This document shows positions 51,652 through 59,598 of a DNA stretch of 64,000 nucleotides, one piece after another. Numbering within the stretch: position 1 is the stretch's first letter; each line of letters begins with the position of its first letter. The DNA is from Bin94 sp965215535 (GTDB taxonomy: Bacteria; Gemmatimonadota; Gemmatimonadetes; Longimicrobiales; Gaopeijiaceae). A program made the position numbers and the translations under genes. The DNA lies in contig OZ244063.1 in the NCBI GenBank assembly GCA_965215535.1, forward strand, positions 186,001 through 250,000, written 5' to 3'. The notes under the pieces are model-generated. The model ran no database searches and had not been told where the DNA came from. It saw only the letters and a list, made by a program, of their open reading frames with translations.

Positions 51652-51807
51652 CAGGAAAGAGCGGCAGGCGGAGGCCGGCAAAAACCGCAAAAACCGCCGG
51701 AGCAGGCGCGCTTCGATCCCGTCAGTTCCAGGAGCGGATCGGCATTGCTGGCCAGGGCCGGTTCGGCGTCCGGCGACCTCCTTCCCGGAGAAGAACCGGG
51801 GATGGAG

Positions 51808-52398
51808 TCAGGTCGGATCCCCTCGATCCACCCCGGCTTCGCTCCCGGTCAGCGCGGCCACGATCTCGTCCACGGCAGCGGCGGCCATGCTGTCGAGCTC
51901 TTCGGGGCTTCGGTTCTGAACCGGATGCGGCACCCACACGATCCCGGGCTCGAATCCGAGCGATGGCATCTGATGGGCCGCCGCATCGCGAAAGGCGGTG
52001 GTGGCGACGAGGATCCCGGGGATTCCGAGATCGTCCAGGGCCTTGATGTCATGCAGACCGCATGATGTGCAGGACCCTCAATCGGCGAGCGCCTCCACCA
52101 CGACATCGGCCCCTTCGGCAATGCTCCCGATGATGGCCGGGGTGGCGGGTTTGGCGTTGGTCGGCTTGGCGAAGCGGGCGGTTGCAATCCCGCGCTCCTG
52201 CAGCCGCGGCTCGAGCGCATCGAGGAATTCATCGGCGCGCGCCTTGCCGATATCGAAGAGAGCCACCCGCTTGCCCGCGAGCGAGGCCGGCGGGGTGCGG
52301 CGGGGACGCAACGCAGGGGTGGTCTCGGAGGTGGGGTCGTGAAGGAGTGTGGGAGAGGCGTTCATGGGATTCATTCTCGCAATCTGCAAGGGGGTCAT
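51808..52398 (-). CDS. UGSC-family selenoprotein (Sec encoded by in-frame UGA)
   Basis: The frame runs from ATG 52398 (overlapping the upstream stop as ATGA) through TGA at 52078-52080 to TGA 51808-51810, 196 residues with Sec at 107. The UGA is followed by GSCTSCG, the U/C-G-S-C signature of the UGSC family, and by good family sequence (LHDIKALDDLGIPGILVATT, MPSLGFEPGIVWVPHPVQNR). The N-terminus (LAGKRVALFDIGKARADEFLDALEPRL, FAKPTNAKPATPAIIG, ADVVVEALAD) is typical too. A SECIS hairpin lies 13-29 nt after the UGA. Reading UGA as stop gives a truncated annotation. Family members are probable redox proteins; the exact role is unknown. Confidence 0.93.
52049..52065 (-). promoter_or_regulatory. 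Bacterial SECIS element
   Basis: In the mRNA, UCAUGC and GCAUGA form a perfect 6-bp stem closed by the loop GGUCU. The loop sequence and its distance from the UGA (GGUCUGCA starting at nt +19) match the E. coli fdhF SECIS, which is read by SelB. It lies entirely inside the coding sequence, as bacterial SECIS elements do. Confidence 0.85.
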
Positions 52399-53918
52399 TC
52401 CGCGATTTCGCGGGTAATGGGGTGGGATTCCTCCTGGAGGCGGCCGGCGGGCCACCCGGTCAGGATGGCCGAAAAGAGCCCTGCGGGGCCCCCGGCCCGA
52501 ACCAGGAGCAGGCCGTCCCTGTGAAACTTGGCGATCCGCTCGCCCCGGCGCGCGCGCGGCATGCCCTCGGCAATGCCCAGCGCACCCTCCACGACCTCTT
52601 CGCCGCTGAAGACGAGCTCGCTCTGCAGCGCATCGGTGATCTGTCGCCGCGTCCACCCGGCCTCGCGGTAGGTGGCATGGTGTTCCGGCGAGAGGACCAG
52701 AATCGCCGGCGCCCATTCGCAGAGCTTCGGGTGTCCGACGGCCCGCAGCGCCATGGCCAGAGATCGCGTGAGCTCTCCGGGGGTGCGCGCCTTCTGATCG
52801 CTGATCCCCTGAATGCCCTCGCCCGCAAAGACCGTCACCGCGCTCTTGCCCGGGGCGATTCCGCGCCAGACCGAGAGGGGTTCCCATTCGGGGTCGCTCT
52901 CGTCTTCGGCAAAGCAGAAGGTGTATTTGCCCGGTGAGCCCAGGGTGGCCCGGTCGATCTCGCCCGGACGTCCGCCCCCGACATTGCGCACCACGAGATT
53001 GACCGCGCGACCGATCGTGGCGTTCGCACGGTTGCCCTGGCCCAGCGCATTCAGCCCCGCATTCATGCCGACCCGGCGCACAATGGGGCCATTGACAATG
53101 ATGACCGGACCGGAATGGCACGTGCTGCAGGTCACGCCGTGCAGGGTGAATCCTGGGTCGAGCGCGGCTTCGAGTGCAGCCAGCACCACCGGCATGTACG
53201 CGGGCAGGCACCCGGCCATCACCGCATTGATCGCCACCTTCTCGACGGTGCAGGGCGCCAGATTGGGGGGAATAAACCCCACCACCTCGTGCGGGTCGCG
53301 CCGGCTGCCCCCCAGCATACGCAGAATCCGCTCCGGCGTTGGGGGAACCACGGGCAGGCCGTCGGTCCAGCCCCGGTCGTAGCACATCTCGACGAGGTCG
53401 GCGTCGGGGGGCGTCTCGATGGCGCGTGCGCGGATTCCGGTCTCGCCGAAGCGCACGGTGAGCCGTTCGTGCATTCCCGGTTCGCGGGTGCGCGATCCAC
53501 AGCCGGGCCGGTGCGGCGGAAGCTCCTCGCCCAGCGTTGCGATTCCGGTGAGCGCGCGCCAATCACTGCGGTTCCAGCCGACCGCGCGACCGCTCTCGGG
53601 GGCGTCGTCGCCCGGCTGCGCCGATGCGTTCGGGGCGTCCAGGCGGATCAGGGTGGGCACGCTCTCGATATCGAGCCGAAAGGAGTGCTCCAGGGTGCGG
53701 TCGTCCACAGCGGAGGGCGCGAGCTCGGGTCCGAGGAAGGCGCCGTCGTCCTGCCAGAAGATGACGAGGTCGGAACCGCTGCGGACGATCTCCTCCAGAG
53801 CCGGACGCGCGAGGTGGGAGGTCTCGCACGCATCCTTCACCACGGCGACGAAGCGGGGGCCGGGAGGGGGCCGATCATTCGGGCCGGGCGGCTGTGGCCG
53901 ACTGTCGCGCACGTTCAT
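52395..53918 (-). CDS. Thioredoxin-fold/UGSC-partner protein
   Basis: About 507 aa from ATG 53918 (MNVRDSRPQ). Residues ~20-120 look like a thioredoxin-like domain (FVAVVKDACETSHLARPALEEI, DLVIFWQDDGAFLGPEL, DIESVPTLIRLD) with C31-x-x-S34 instead of CxxC. The large C-terminal domain has conserved segments CYDRGWTDGLPVVPPTPERIL, GFIPPNLAPCTVEKVAINAVMAGC, LHGVTCSTCHSGPVIIVNGPI and NAGLNALGQGNRANATIGRAV, which occur beside UGSC proteins. Its stop overlaps the selenoprotein start (ATGA), so the two are co-translated and probably work together in a redox reaction. Catalytic role unknown. Confidence 0.75.
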   Translation of the reverse strand: MNVRDSRPQPPGPNDRPPPGPRFVAVVKDACETSHLARPALEEIVRSGSDLVIFWQDDGAFLGPELAPSAVDDRTLEHSFRLDIESVPTLIRLDAPNASAQPGDDAPESGRAVGWNRSDWRALTGIATLGEELPPHRPGCGSRTREPGMHERLTVRFGETGIRARAIETPPDADLVEMCYDRGWTDGLPVVPPTPERILRMLGGSRRDPHEVVGFIPPNLAPCTVEKVAINAVMAGCLPAYMPVVLAALEAALDPGFTLHGVTCSTCHSGPVIIVNGPIVRRVGMNAGLNALGQGNRANATIGRAVNLVVRNVGGGRPGEIDRATLGSPGKYTFCFAEDESDPEWEPLSVWRGIAPGKSAVTVFAGEGIQGISDQKARTPGELTRSLAMALRAVGHPKLCEWAPAILVLSPEHHATYREAGWTRRQITDALQSELVFSGEEVVEGALGIAEGMPRARRGERIAKFHRDGLLLVRAGGPAGLFSAILTGWPAGRLQEESHPITREIAE

Positions 53919-54510
53919 GGACGGGAAGGTGGCAGGAAAGGGAGGGGCCGGCAAGACCAAATCCTGTTCAACGAGTCCTGTTCAACGAGTCCTGTTCAGC
54001 GGGCAAGCCTGAAGGCGGGCCGGTTTCGGGCGGGAGTGAATATCCATGTCAACCGGGCGCCCGGTTTTCGCGAAGAGCCTGCCTCGCAGCGTCTCTTGTG
54101 GCGCTCGGCTCCTGTTCCTGCCGGTTCGATCATTCGTGAATGCTCCCCGTTGAGCGGGCGTCGGGAAGTCTGGAGCGAAGAGATCCATTGGAAGATGATT
54201 GTGACCCTTCGCACCGATCTGCCCGGGCCGTTGACGCTCGGCACGATCCACGAACTGCGGGACAGCTTGCGGATCACACCGAGCGACATTCAAGCGGCGC
54301 TGCATTCGTGCTGGGGCTCTGCGGTGCGCCCTCGTCCGCTCGGCGTTTCGCCGCTCGCCATGCGCATTCGGCATCATCCACGAACTTGCGGGCAGCTCGC
54401 GGATCACCATGTCGGTTGGAAATGTCCCCCAATTCGGGGGGAAACATTTGTTTCCGGTCTTTGTTCGGCTTGCGTTGATCCGCGCCACCCGGGTATAGCC
54501 CGGATTGCCG
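53919..54510. other. Intergenic region with tandem and dispersed repeats
   Basis: About 590 bp between two minus-strand genes, no supported gene. It contains a 14-bp tandem repeat (TCCTGTTCAACGAG, two full and one partial copy at 53962-53998), an imperfect ~38-bp direct repeat (about 54239-54277 and 54369-54407, 130 bp apart, sharing ATCCACGAACT...GCGGATCAC) and a hairpin CCCCC-AATTC-GGGGG at 54426-54440 with AATGT/ACATT outside it. Confidence 0.6.
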
Positions 54511-57243
54511 CTATCCCAGCCAGTAGCTCAGCTTGATCATGAAGACGTCGGCGCCCGGCTGCTCGAAGAGCGTTCCCAGATCGCGTCCGAAGGAGAAGTG
54601 GCCGTCCCGTTCATAGTGATCTCGTCCCTGCGACCAGACCAGGAAGAGGGTCGAGCCGGTGCGATACTCCCAGCGCAGAACCGCATTCGAGCGCAGTTGC
54701 TTGACATTGAAGTCCGGCCGCTGGTAGGACTCCTCGATGCCATCGCCATTGGCGTCGGCCAGCACGCGACCATCTTCGCCTGCGCGCGTTGCGACCTGAT
54801 CGAAGCGGTCGGCGAAGCGTTCAGCCCGGGGCGAAGCGACCAGGCGGAATTCGGTGTAGCGCCCCGCCGATACGAAGGGTTGTGCATAGAGTTGCAGCGA
54901 CAACGTTGGCGTAAAGGTCCAGTCGATGCGCGCCGTCATGCCCGCAGTCGTCTGGTCCAGGCGTCCGAAGAGGTAGTGGTTGTGCTCAAGGCCGGTGTCG
55001 CCCTGGCCCGGGCTGCTGCCCGCGCGCGCGAGTCGTCCGATCCACTGCACCCCCTGGTTGGTCCAGCGCACAAAGGGCCCGGCCGAAATCGTGGCGCGCG
55101 AGGAGGGCCGCCAGCGCAGATTGGCGTCGGTTCCGAAGCGGTGTGAATCGGTGTCGGGATTGACCCCCCAGTTGCCGCCCATCCGTGCCTGCAGCGCCTT
55201 GCGCGAATCGGTCCAGAACCCGAACCATCCCGCCCACGCCGGATCCTGGCGCAGCATCGGACCGCCGCGCAGCGCGGTGTTGCTCAGCCCCGCGCTCTCG
55301 CGCAGAATTCCCGCATACCCGCCCCAGAAGTTCTTGAAGGTGAGGCTGCCATTGATATTGGCACCCCTCTGATAGGCCTCGCCGCCCAGGCTGTAGGGGG
55401 CCCAGATATTGAAGTTGAGGTTCCAGTTCTGCAGGTGTTCGGTGGGGTTGTAGTGCTGGTAGCCGATCCAGGCGTTGGTGCTCACGAAATCGGTTTCGCG
55501 CATGAAGCCGAGATCGTTGGAATCGAATCCGGGCGAACGCGCCGTGGCACCGACCATGAAGCGCCAGTATCCGCCTGCGATCTTGCCGAGGAGGGCCGAG
55601 GCCGCCCAACCGCCCAGCGAGGTGCGCGCGGGGTCGAATTCGGTGTGATCGGCGTCGGGACGCTGGAAATAGCGCGCAGAGGAACGCTGGGTGCGGGCGA
55701 TCGCGTCGGCCGAACCGCGGACCGTGGAGCCCAGGATGTAGCCCTGCAGCATGAAGCGGTCGTCGCCGAAGCGGTGCCGTGCATCGATGCCGCCGGTGTA
55801 GGCGCGGTCGTGCAGGTCGAGCGCAGCGGCTCCACTCCGGTCGCGGGTGGTCCAGGTTGAGATGATTCCCACCGCGCTCCTGCCATCGCGGAAGTCGCGA
55901 ACCAGGCGCGCCATGCCATGGTTTCCGGCCGGTTCGACAAGCTGATCGGCGAGCGGTCCGGAGGCGTTGGCGGTTTGGGCATTCTCCTCTGCCGTCAGGG
56001 CGTGCAGCAATCCGAGCGACCATCCCGACTGCGTTTTGCCCGACAGCTTGGCTGCACCGAGAATCCGGGTTCGCTCCGGAGCCTCGGCATAGGCGACGCC
56101 GGTTGCCTGGCCGCGCGGCGCCCGCCCGATTCGCCGCGAATAGAAGAGCCCCTCATTGGCCCCGTCGCCATCGCCCTCGGAGAAGCGGAAGTCGAAGATA
56201 TTGGCCCCCTCCAGGAAGAAGGGCCGCCGTTCGGGGAGGAAGGTCTCGAAGGCCGACAGATTGACCTGGGCGGGATCGGCCTCAACCTGCCCGAAGTCGG
56301 GGTTGAGGGTCAGATCCAGGGTGAGGTCGGTGGTGAGTCCGTACTTGACATCGGCCCCCACCGCCGACGACAGATCGCGGGGTTCGTAGAAGGGATCGGC
56401 GGCGCTTCCCGGCGCGGCCTCCATGCGGACGAGCGAGTAGGGCATGACCTCGATGCGGGCCGGGGGCGAGAGGTCGCGCAGTTCGCGCAGCTCGCCGAAG
56501 CGCGAGACCAGGGCACCATCCTCGCGCGAGATCGGAGCCCAGAGGCTGCGCTCCATATGACGGGCCACGAAGCGCACGAAGTTGATTCCCCAGGTCTGCC
56601 GCGCGGCCCCATCGAAGCGCAACTGCGAATAGGGGATCCGGAACTCGGCCGTCCAGCCCTCTTCGTCGATTCGGGTCGCCACATCCCAGACCGCATCCCA
56701 GGAGTCGTCCTCCTCGACATCGTTGTACATGTAGCTGTCGGACTTGACCCCCGCCGGATTGACGCCGAAGCGAAAGGCGGTGCGACGGTCGTGGTAGCTG
56801 TCGATCGCCACATCCACCCAGTCCGAATGCGGACGTTCGTCGCGGCGGGCAAGCTGGGCCACAAGCGAATCGGGGGCCGAGTCGTAGGCGCGAAATCCCA
56901 CAAAGATCGCATCGGAGCCGTAGAGTACGCGGGCCTCGGTCTGCTGCAGGGGGCGCTCGCCCTCGTTGGGTTCGAAGACCACGAAGTCGCCCGCGACGGT
57001 GGCTCTTGCCCAGGCGGCCTCGTCGAGAATCCCATCGATGCGGGGCTCCCCGTCGTCCACCCGGTGCGCCGGGAGCGAGGGCGGCAGTGCCCGCGCATTT
57101 GCGGCAGCCGTCCGCGCCTCCGTTCCCAGCGACTGACCCGGGAGGGCATGAGGGGCGCCCCCCAGCATCGTCATCGCTGCGAAGAGCCATCCCGCCGCTC
57201 CCCGCACTCCCATTTTCTGCGCCCGGATCTTCACACTCATCGT
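54511..57243 (-). CDS. DUF5916 outer-membrane protein with N-terminal carbohydrate-binding-like domain (CBM9-like)
   Basis: Exported ~910-aa protein. ATG 57243 (MSVKIRAQKMGVRGAAGWLFAAMTML) follows AGAGGAAAG and gives a signal peptide. Residues ~60-240 are CBM9-like/DOMON-type: GEPRIDGILDEAAWARATVAGDFVVFEPNEG, QTEARVLYGSDAIFVGFRAYDS, FRIPYSQLRF, WGINFVRFV. The rest is a DUF5916 barrel: TLNPDFGQVEADPAQVNLSAFETFLPERRPFFLEG, GLFYSRRIGRAPRG, and a C-terminal barrel strand ending DVFMIKLSYWLG. Common in Gemmatimonadota and Bacteroidota; ligand unknown. It is divergent from the dapF-like gene. Confidence 0.88.
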   Translation of the reverse strand, partial: TMSVKIRAQKMGVRGAAGWLFAAMTMLGGAPHALPGQSLGTEARTAAANARALPPSLPAHRVDDGEPRIDGILDEAAWARATVAGDFVVFEPNEGERPLQQTEARVLYGSDAIFVGFRAYDSAPDSLVAQLARRDERPHSDWVDVAIDSYHDRRTAFRFGVNPAGVKSDSYMYNDVEEDDSWDAVWDVATRIDEEGWTAEFRIPYSQLRFDGAARQTWGINFVRFVARHMERSLWAPISREDGALVSRFGELRELRDLSPPARIEVMPYSLVRMEAAPGSAADPFYEPRDLSSAVGADVKYGLTTDLTLDLTLNPDFGQVEADPAQVNLSAFETFLPERRPFFLEGANIFDFRFSEGDGDGANEGLFYSRRIGRAPRGQATGVAYAEAPERTRILGAAKLSGKTQSGWSLGLLHALTAEENAQTANASGPLADQLVEPAGNHGMARLVRDFRDGRSAVGIISTWTTRDRSGAAALDLHDRAYTGGIDARHRFGDDRFMLQGYILGSTVRGSADAIARTQRSSARYFQRPDADHTEFDPARTSLGGWAASALLGKIAGGYWRFMVGATARSPGFDSNDLGFMRETDFVSTNAWIGYQHYNPTEHLQNWNLNFNIWAPYSLGGEAYQRGANINGSLTFKNFWGGYAGILRESAGLSNTALRGGPMLRQDPAWAGWFGFWTDSRKALQARMGGNWGVNPDTDSHRFGTDANLRWRPSSRATISAGPFVRWTNQGVQWIGRLARAGSSPGQGDTGLEHNHYLFGRLDQTTAGMTARIDWTFTPTLSLQLYAQPFVSAGRYTEFRLVASPRAERFADRFDQVATRAGEDGRVLADANGDGIEESYQRPDFNVKQLRSNAVLRWEYRTGSTLFLVWSQGRDHYERDGHFSFGRDLGTLFEQPGADVFMIKLSYWLG

Positions 57244-57457
57244 CTTCGCTTTCCTCTTCCCGAACCCTCCCGGGTCCGTCATCTTGTTCGCTGATCGGGA
57301 TTGTGTCGCTCTTCGCGGCGCCGACGGTCCTGGCGCTTCGAGCGGGTGCTTCGCCGCAACGGAGCGATAGGACGAGAGAGAGTGCGAAAAGGTTGCGAAG
57401 GGGGATTCAGGGGCGGACGCGCCGCTTGGCGTCACCCCACGCAGAGAGGCAGAGGCA

Positions 57458-58447
57458 ATGGCGAATCCGGGGACAGGGAGCAGGGGAGGATGGGCCGACC
57501 GGCCGCGGCCGCGCATCGGGCCGCACTACTTCAGAGCGCATGGGCACGGAAACGACTACCTGGTCCTTGAGGAGGGCGAGGGGCCGCTGTTGACTGTGGC
57601 GGCGGTGCAGCGCATCTGCGACCGGCACCGGGGTCCGGGGGGAGATGGAGTTGTGGTGGTGGAGAGTGAAAGGGGCGATTCGGCGCCGGCGCCGGGAGAC
57701 GCGGGGGAAGAGGGGCTCGTGCGGCTCAGGATGTTCAATCCCGATGGCGGCGAGTTTGAGCGCAGCGGCAATGGGTTGAGGATCGCGGCGGCATGGCTGC
57801 GCAGGCAGAACCGGGTCGGCTCGGACCCCTTCCAGGCTCTGGTGGGGGGCGAGCGGGTCCGAATGCGAATCTCGGCGCCCGACCGGGCGGGCATCTTCGA
57901 CGCGGCGGTGGAGATGGGGCGGGCGACCGTTCCCGCTGCGGCCCCCTTCGTGGCGCCGGATGCGCTCACAGCCGATGGGAGGGTTGCGCTGGAGCTGATC
58001 GCTGCCGATTCCCGGGTGCGCACCCTGCATGCGCTGCCGGTTGCGGTCGGAAACCCCCATGCGGTGATCTTCGGTGCGCGCTGGACTCACGCCGAGGTGG
58101 TGCACTTCGGCCCGCAGGTCGCCGTGCACCCCGCCTTTCCCCAGGGAACGAACGTGCAGTTTGTCCAGGAGCCGCGCGGGCGCCGGATCGAACTCCGGAT
58201 CTGGGAGCGCGGGGTGGGCCACACCCTTTCGTCGGGTACCTCGGCCTCGGCGGCGGTGGTGGCTGCGGTCCGGGCGGGGCTGCTGGCACCTGGCCGCGCA
58301 ATCGTCTCCATGGAGGGGGGCGCGATGGAGGTGACGGTCGAAGCCGACTGGAGGGTGGAGCTGCGGGGGCCGGTTCAGGAGATCTGCACCGGAACGCTGG
58401 CACCCGGGTTGCTGGCAGGGGAAGGAGATGTGGGTGGGGAGCCGTGA
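57458..58447 (+). CDS. Diaminopimelate epimerase homologue lacking both catalytic cysteines
   Basis: DapF fold with two matching halves: N-terminal YFRAHGHGNDYLVLEEGEG and CDRHRGPGGDGVVVV, and the two active-site loops. In true DapF these loops contain Cys in MCGNGAR and ACGTGA. Here they read ERSGNGLR (Ser103) and TLSSGTSASA (Ser259), so both acid/base cysteines are Ser. PVAVGNPHAVIF and FPQGTNVQFV are otherwise canonical, and length (329 aa) is a little over normal. It could be a divergent epimerase, an isomerase of another substrate, or a lyase-like paralogue. Start ATG 57458 (MANPGTGS) follows AGAGGCAGAGGC. Confidence 0.85.
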   Translation: MANPGTGSRGGWADRPRPRIGPHYFRAHGHGNDYLVLEEGEGPLLTVAAVQRICDRHRGPGGDGVVVVESERGDSAPAPGDAGEEGLVRLRMFNPDGGEFERSGNGLRIAAAWLRRQNRVGSDPFQALVGGERVRMRISAPDRAGIFDAAVEMGRATVPAAAPFVAPDALTADGRVALELIAADSRVRTLHALPVAVGNPHAVIFGARWTHAEVVHFGPQVAVHPAFPQGTNVQFVQEPRGRRIELRIWERGVGHTLSSGTSASAAVVAAVRAGLLAPGRAIVSMEGGAMEVTVEADWRVELRGPVQEICTGTLAPGLLAGEGDVGGEP

Positions 58448-58497
58448 AGCGGCTGGGCGGTATGGGTCGGACTGACGATACTATAAGTCTATAATCT
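58448..58497. other. AT-rich junction after the dapF-like gene
   Basis: GACGATACTATAAGTCTATAATCTAATATAACG is a short AT-rich patch where the GC-rich dapF-like gene meets the degraded minus-strand gene. It includes TATAAT-like words but no obvious gene to drive. Confidence 0.3.
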
Positions 58498-59216
58498 AAT
58501 ATAACGCTTTTGTCCACACGCGCAACCGCAACGCCCTCGACCCCCAGTGAATCCTGCACGAGAAGGGCGATGCGATCCTCGGCTGCATCGAGGATTCGGG
58601 CATTTCCATGCACGGTCAGCGTGCCTGCGCTCATCCAAACCTGTCCGGCTTCGCTTCTGAAGACGCGGAGTGTCGTGGAGTTGCTCTTGGGCAGTCGTTC
58701 GCCGAGCCACAACGCGCCACCGCGGCCTGCGAATACCTGATTCGCGCTCTGCTGTGGGCCGCCCGTCGCGACCGGTTCCCGAGCTTCGCCGCCCGATTCG
58801 TTCGCCAGACGACACGCGACGATCTCCAGCGAATCGCCGAAGGCCGCAATGAAGAGCCACCCGCAACCACCCCGAGATCATCGCTTCGCCTGCCGCCTCG
58901 TCGCGCCGGATATTGAAGGAGGTTGGATCAGCGTATCGGAGAGCTGGCCTTCGGCCGTGATTCCGACCTCGTCAATCGTGTCGCGCGCTCTGGTGCCGAC
59001 CGAAGTCTCGAGGACCATGAGCAGTTGCGGGAGTCTCGACGATATGCCGGTCCAGCTCCGGCCCGCAACCCGGGCGAGTGCGACGGACTGTCGTCCCCGA
59101 CCCCCGATTGCCGGAACCCGGAAGCTCCGGCCGAAGCGTCCCGATCCGGATAAGACCGGGAAGCGGGCGAGGTCACGCTCGCCGGTGAGTTGAGGCGCGT
59201 CATCCACATCGGGCAT
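58489..59216 (-). pseudogene. Remnant of a 6-bladed beta-propeller lipoprotein gene
   Basis: On the minus strand one frame reads LTGERDLARFPVLSGSGRFGR ... LLMVLETSVGTRARDTIDEVGITAEGQLSDTLIQPPSI up to TGA 58878-58880, and then continues in the same frame with WLFIAAFGDSLEIVACRLAN, VFAGRGGALWLGERLPKSNS and RILDAAEDRIALLVQDSLGVEGVAVARVD to about 58500. This resembles the C-terminal blades of propeller lipoproteins such as the one at 27187-28431. The N-terminal part and signal peptide are missing and there is an internal stop, so it is taken as a pseudogene. No selenocysteine hairpin follows the TGA. Confidence 0.6.
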
Positions 59217-59225
59217 CTTTCATTC

Positions 59226-59395
59226 GTGTGCAAATCTTCCATTCTTGTGCAATCAGGCAGACATATCCGGTTTTGTGCAAGGTGTTGTACACGCCGACCG
59301 GCAGTTGTGCAAAGCAATCAACACATCAGTCAACGGTACTCTGCAGATCAATTGTGCAGATCAATCATCTGAACAAAAATCAGTCAATTGCACAA
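59226..59395. repeat. Cluster of TTGTGCAA octamers
   Basis: TTGTGCAA or one-mismatch forms occur at 59226-59233, 59245-59252, 59273-59280, 59305-59312 and 59352-59359, and inverted (TTGCACAA) at 59388-59395. GCAGATCAAT is repeated at 59343 and 59356. The patch is AT-rich compared with its surroundings and no gene is supported in it. It could be an operator array, a palindromic extragenic element or an insertion remnant. Confidence 0.6.
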
Positions 59396-59598
59396 GTCGG
59401 AAGGCCTGGGTCGTTCACCTCCGGGAACCGCCACCTGCACACCCGGCAGAAGCTGATTTTCCGCGCCCCGGCGTCTCGGCGTTTCGTTCGGTGCGGGGGG
59501 GGGGGCCGCATGCGCAAGGGCATCAGCGGTCAGGCATGGAACCTTCGTGCCCAAGCGGCCGTTTTCCACGGTGACGCAGCTTCCCCCGTGGCGTCCCC
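59396..59598. other. Short intergenic region downstream of lptG
   Basis: No gene. Contains a G9 homopolymer (about 59495-59503) and a GC-rich stretch. No clear terminator for lptG. Confidence 0.35.

Noticed and set aside
58878..58880. Selenocysteine recoding in the propeller remnant
   Set aside because: No hairpin with a GGUCU-like loop follows and the gene also lacks its N-terminus.
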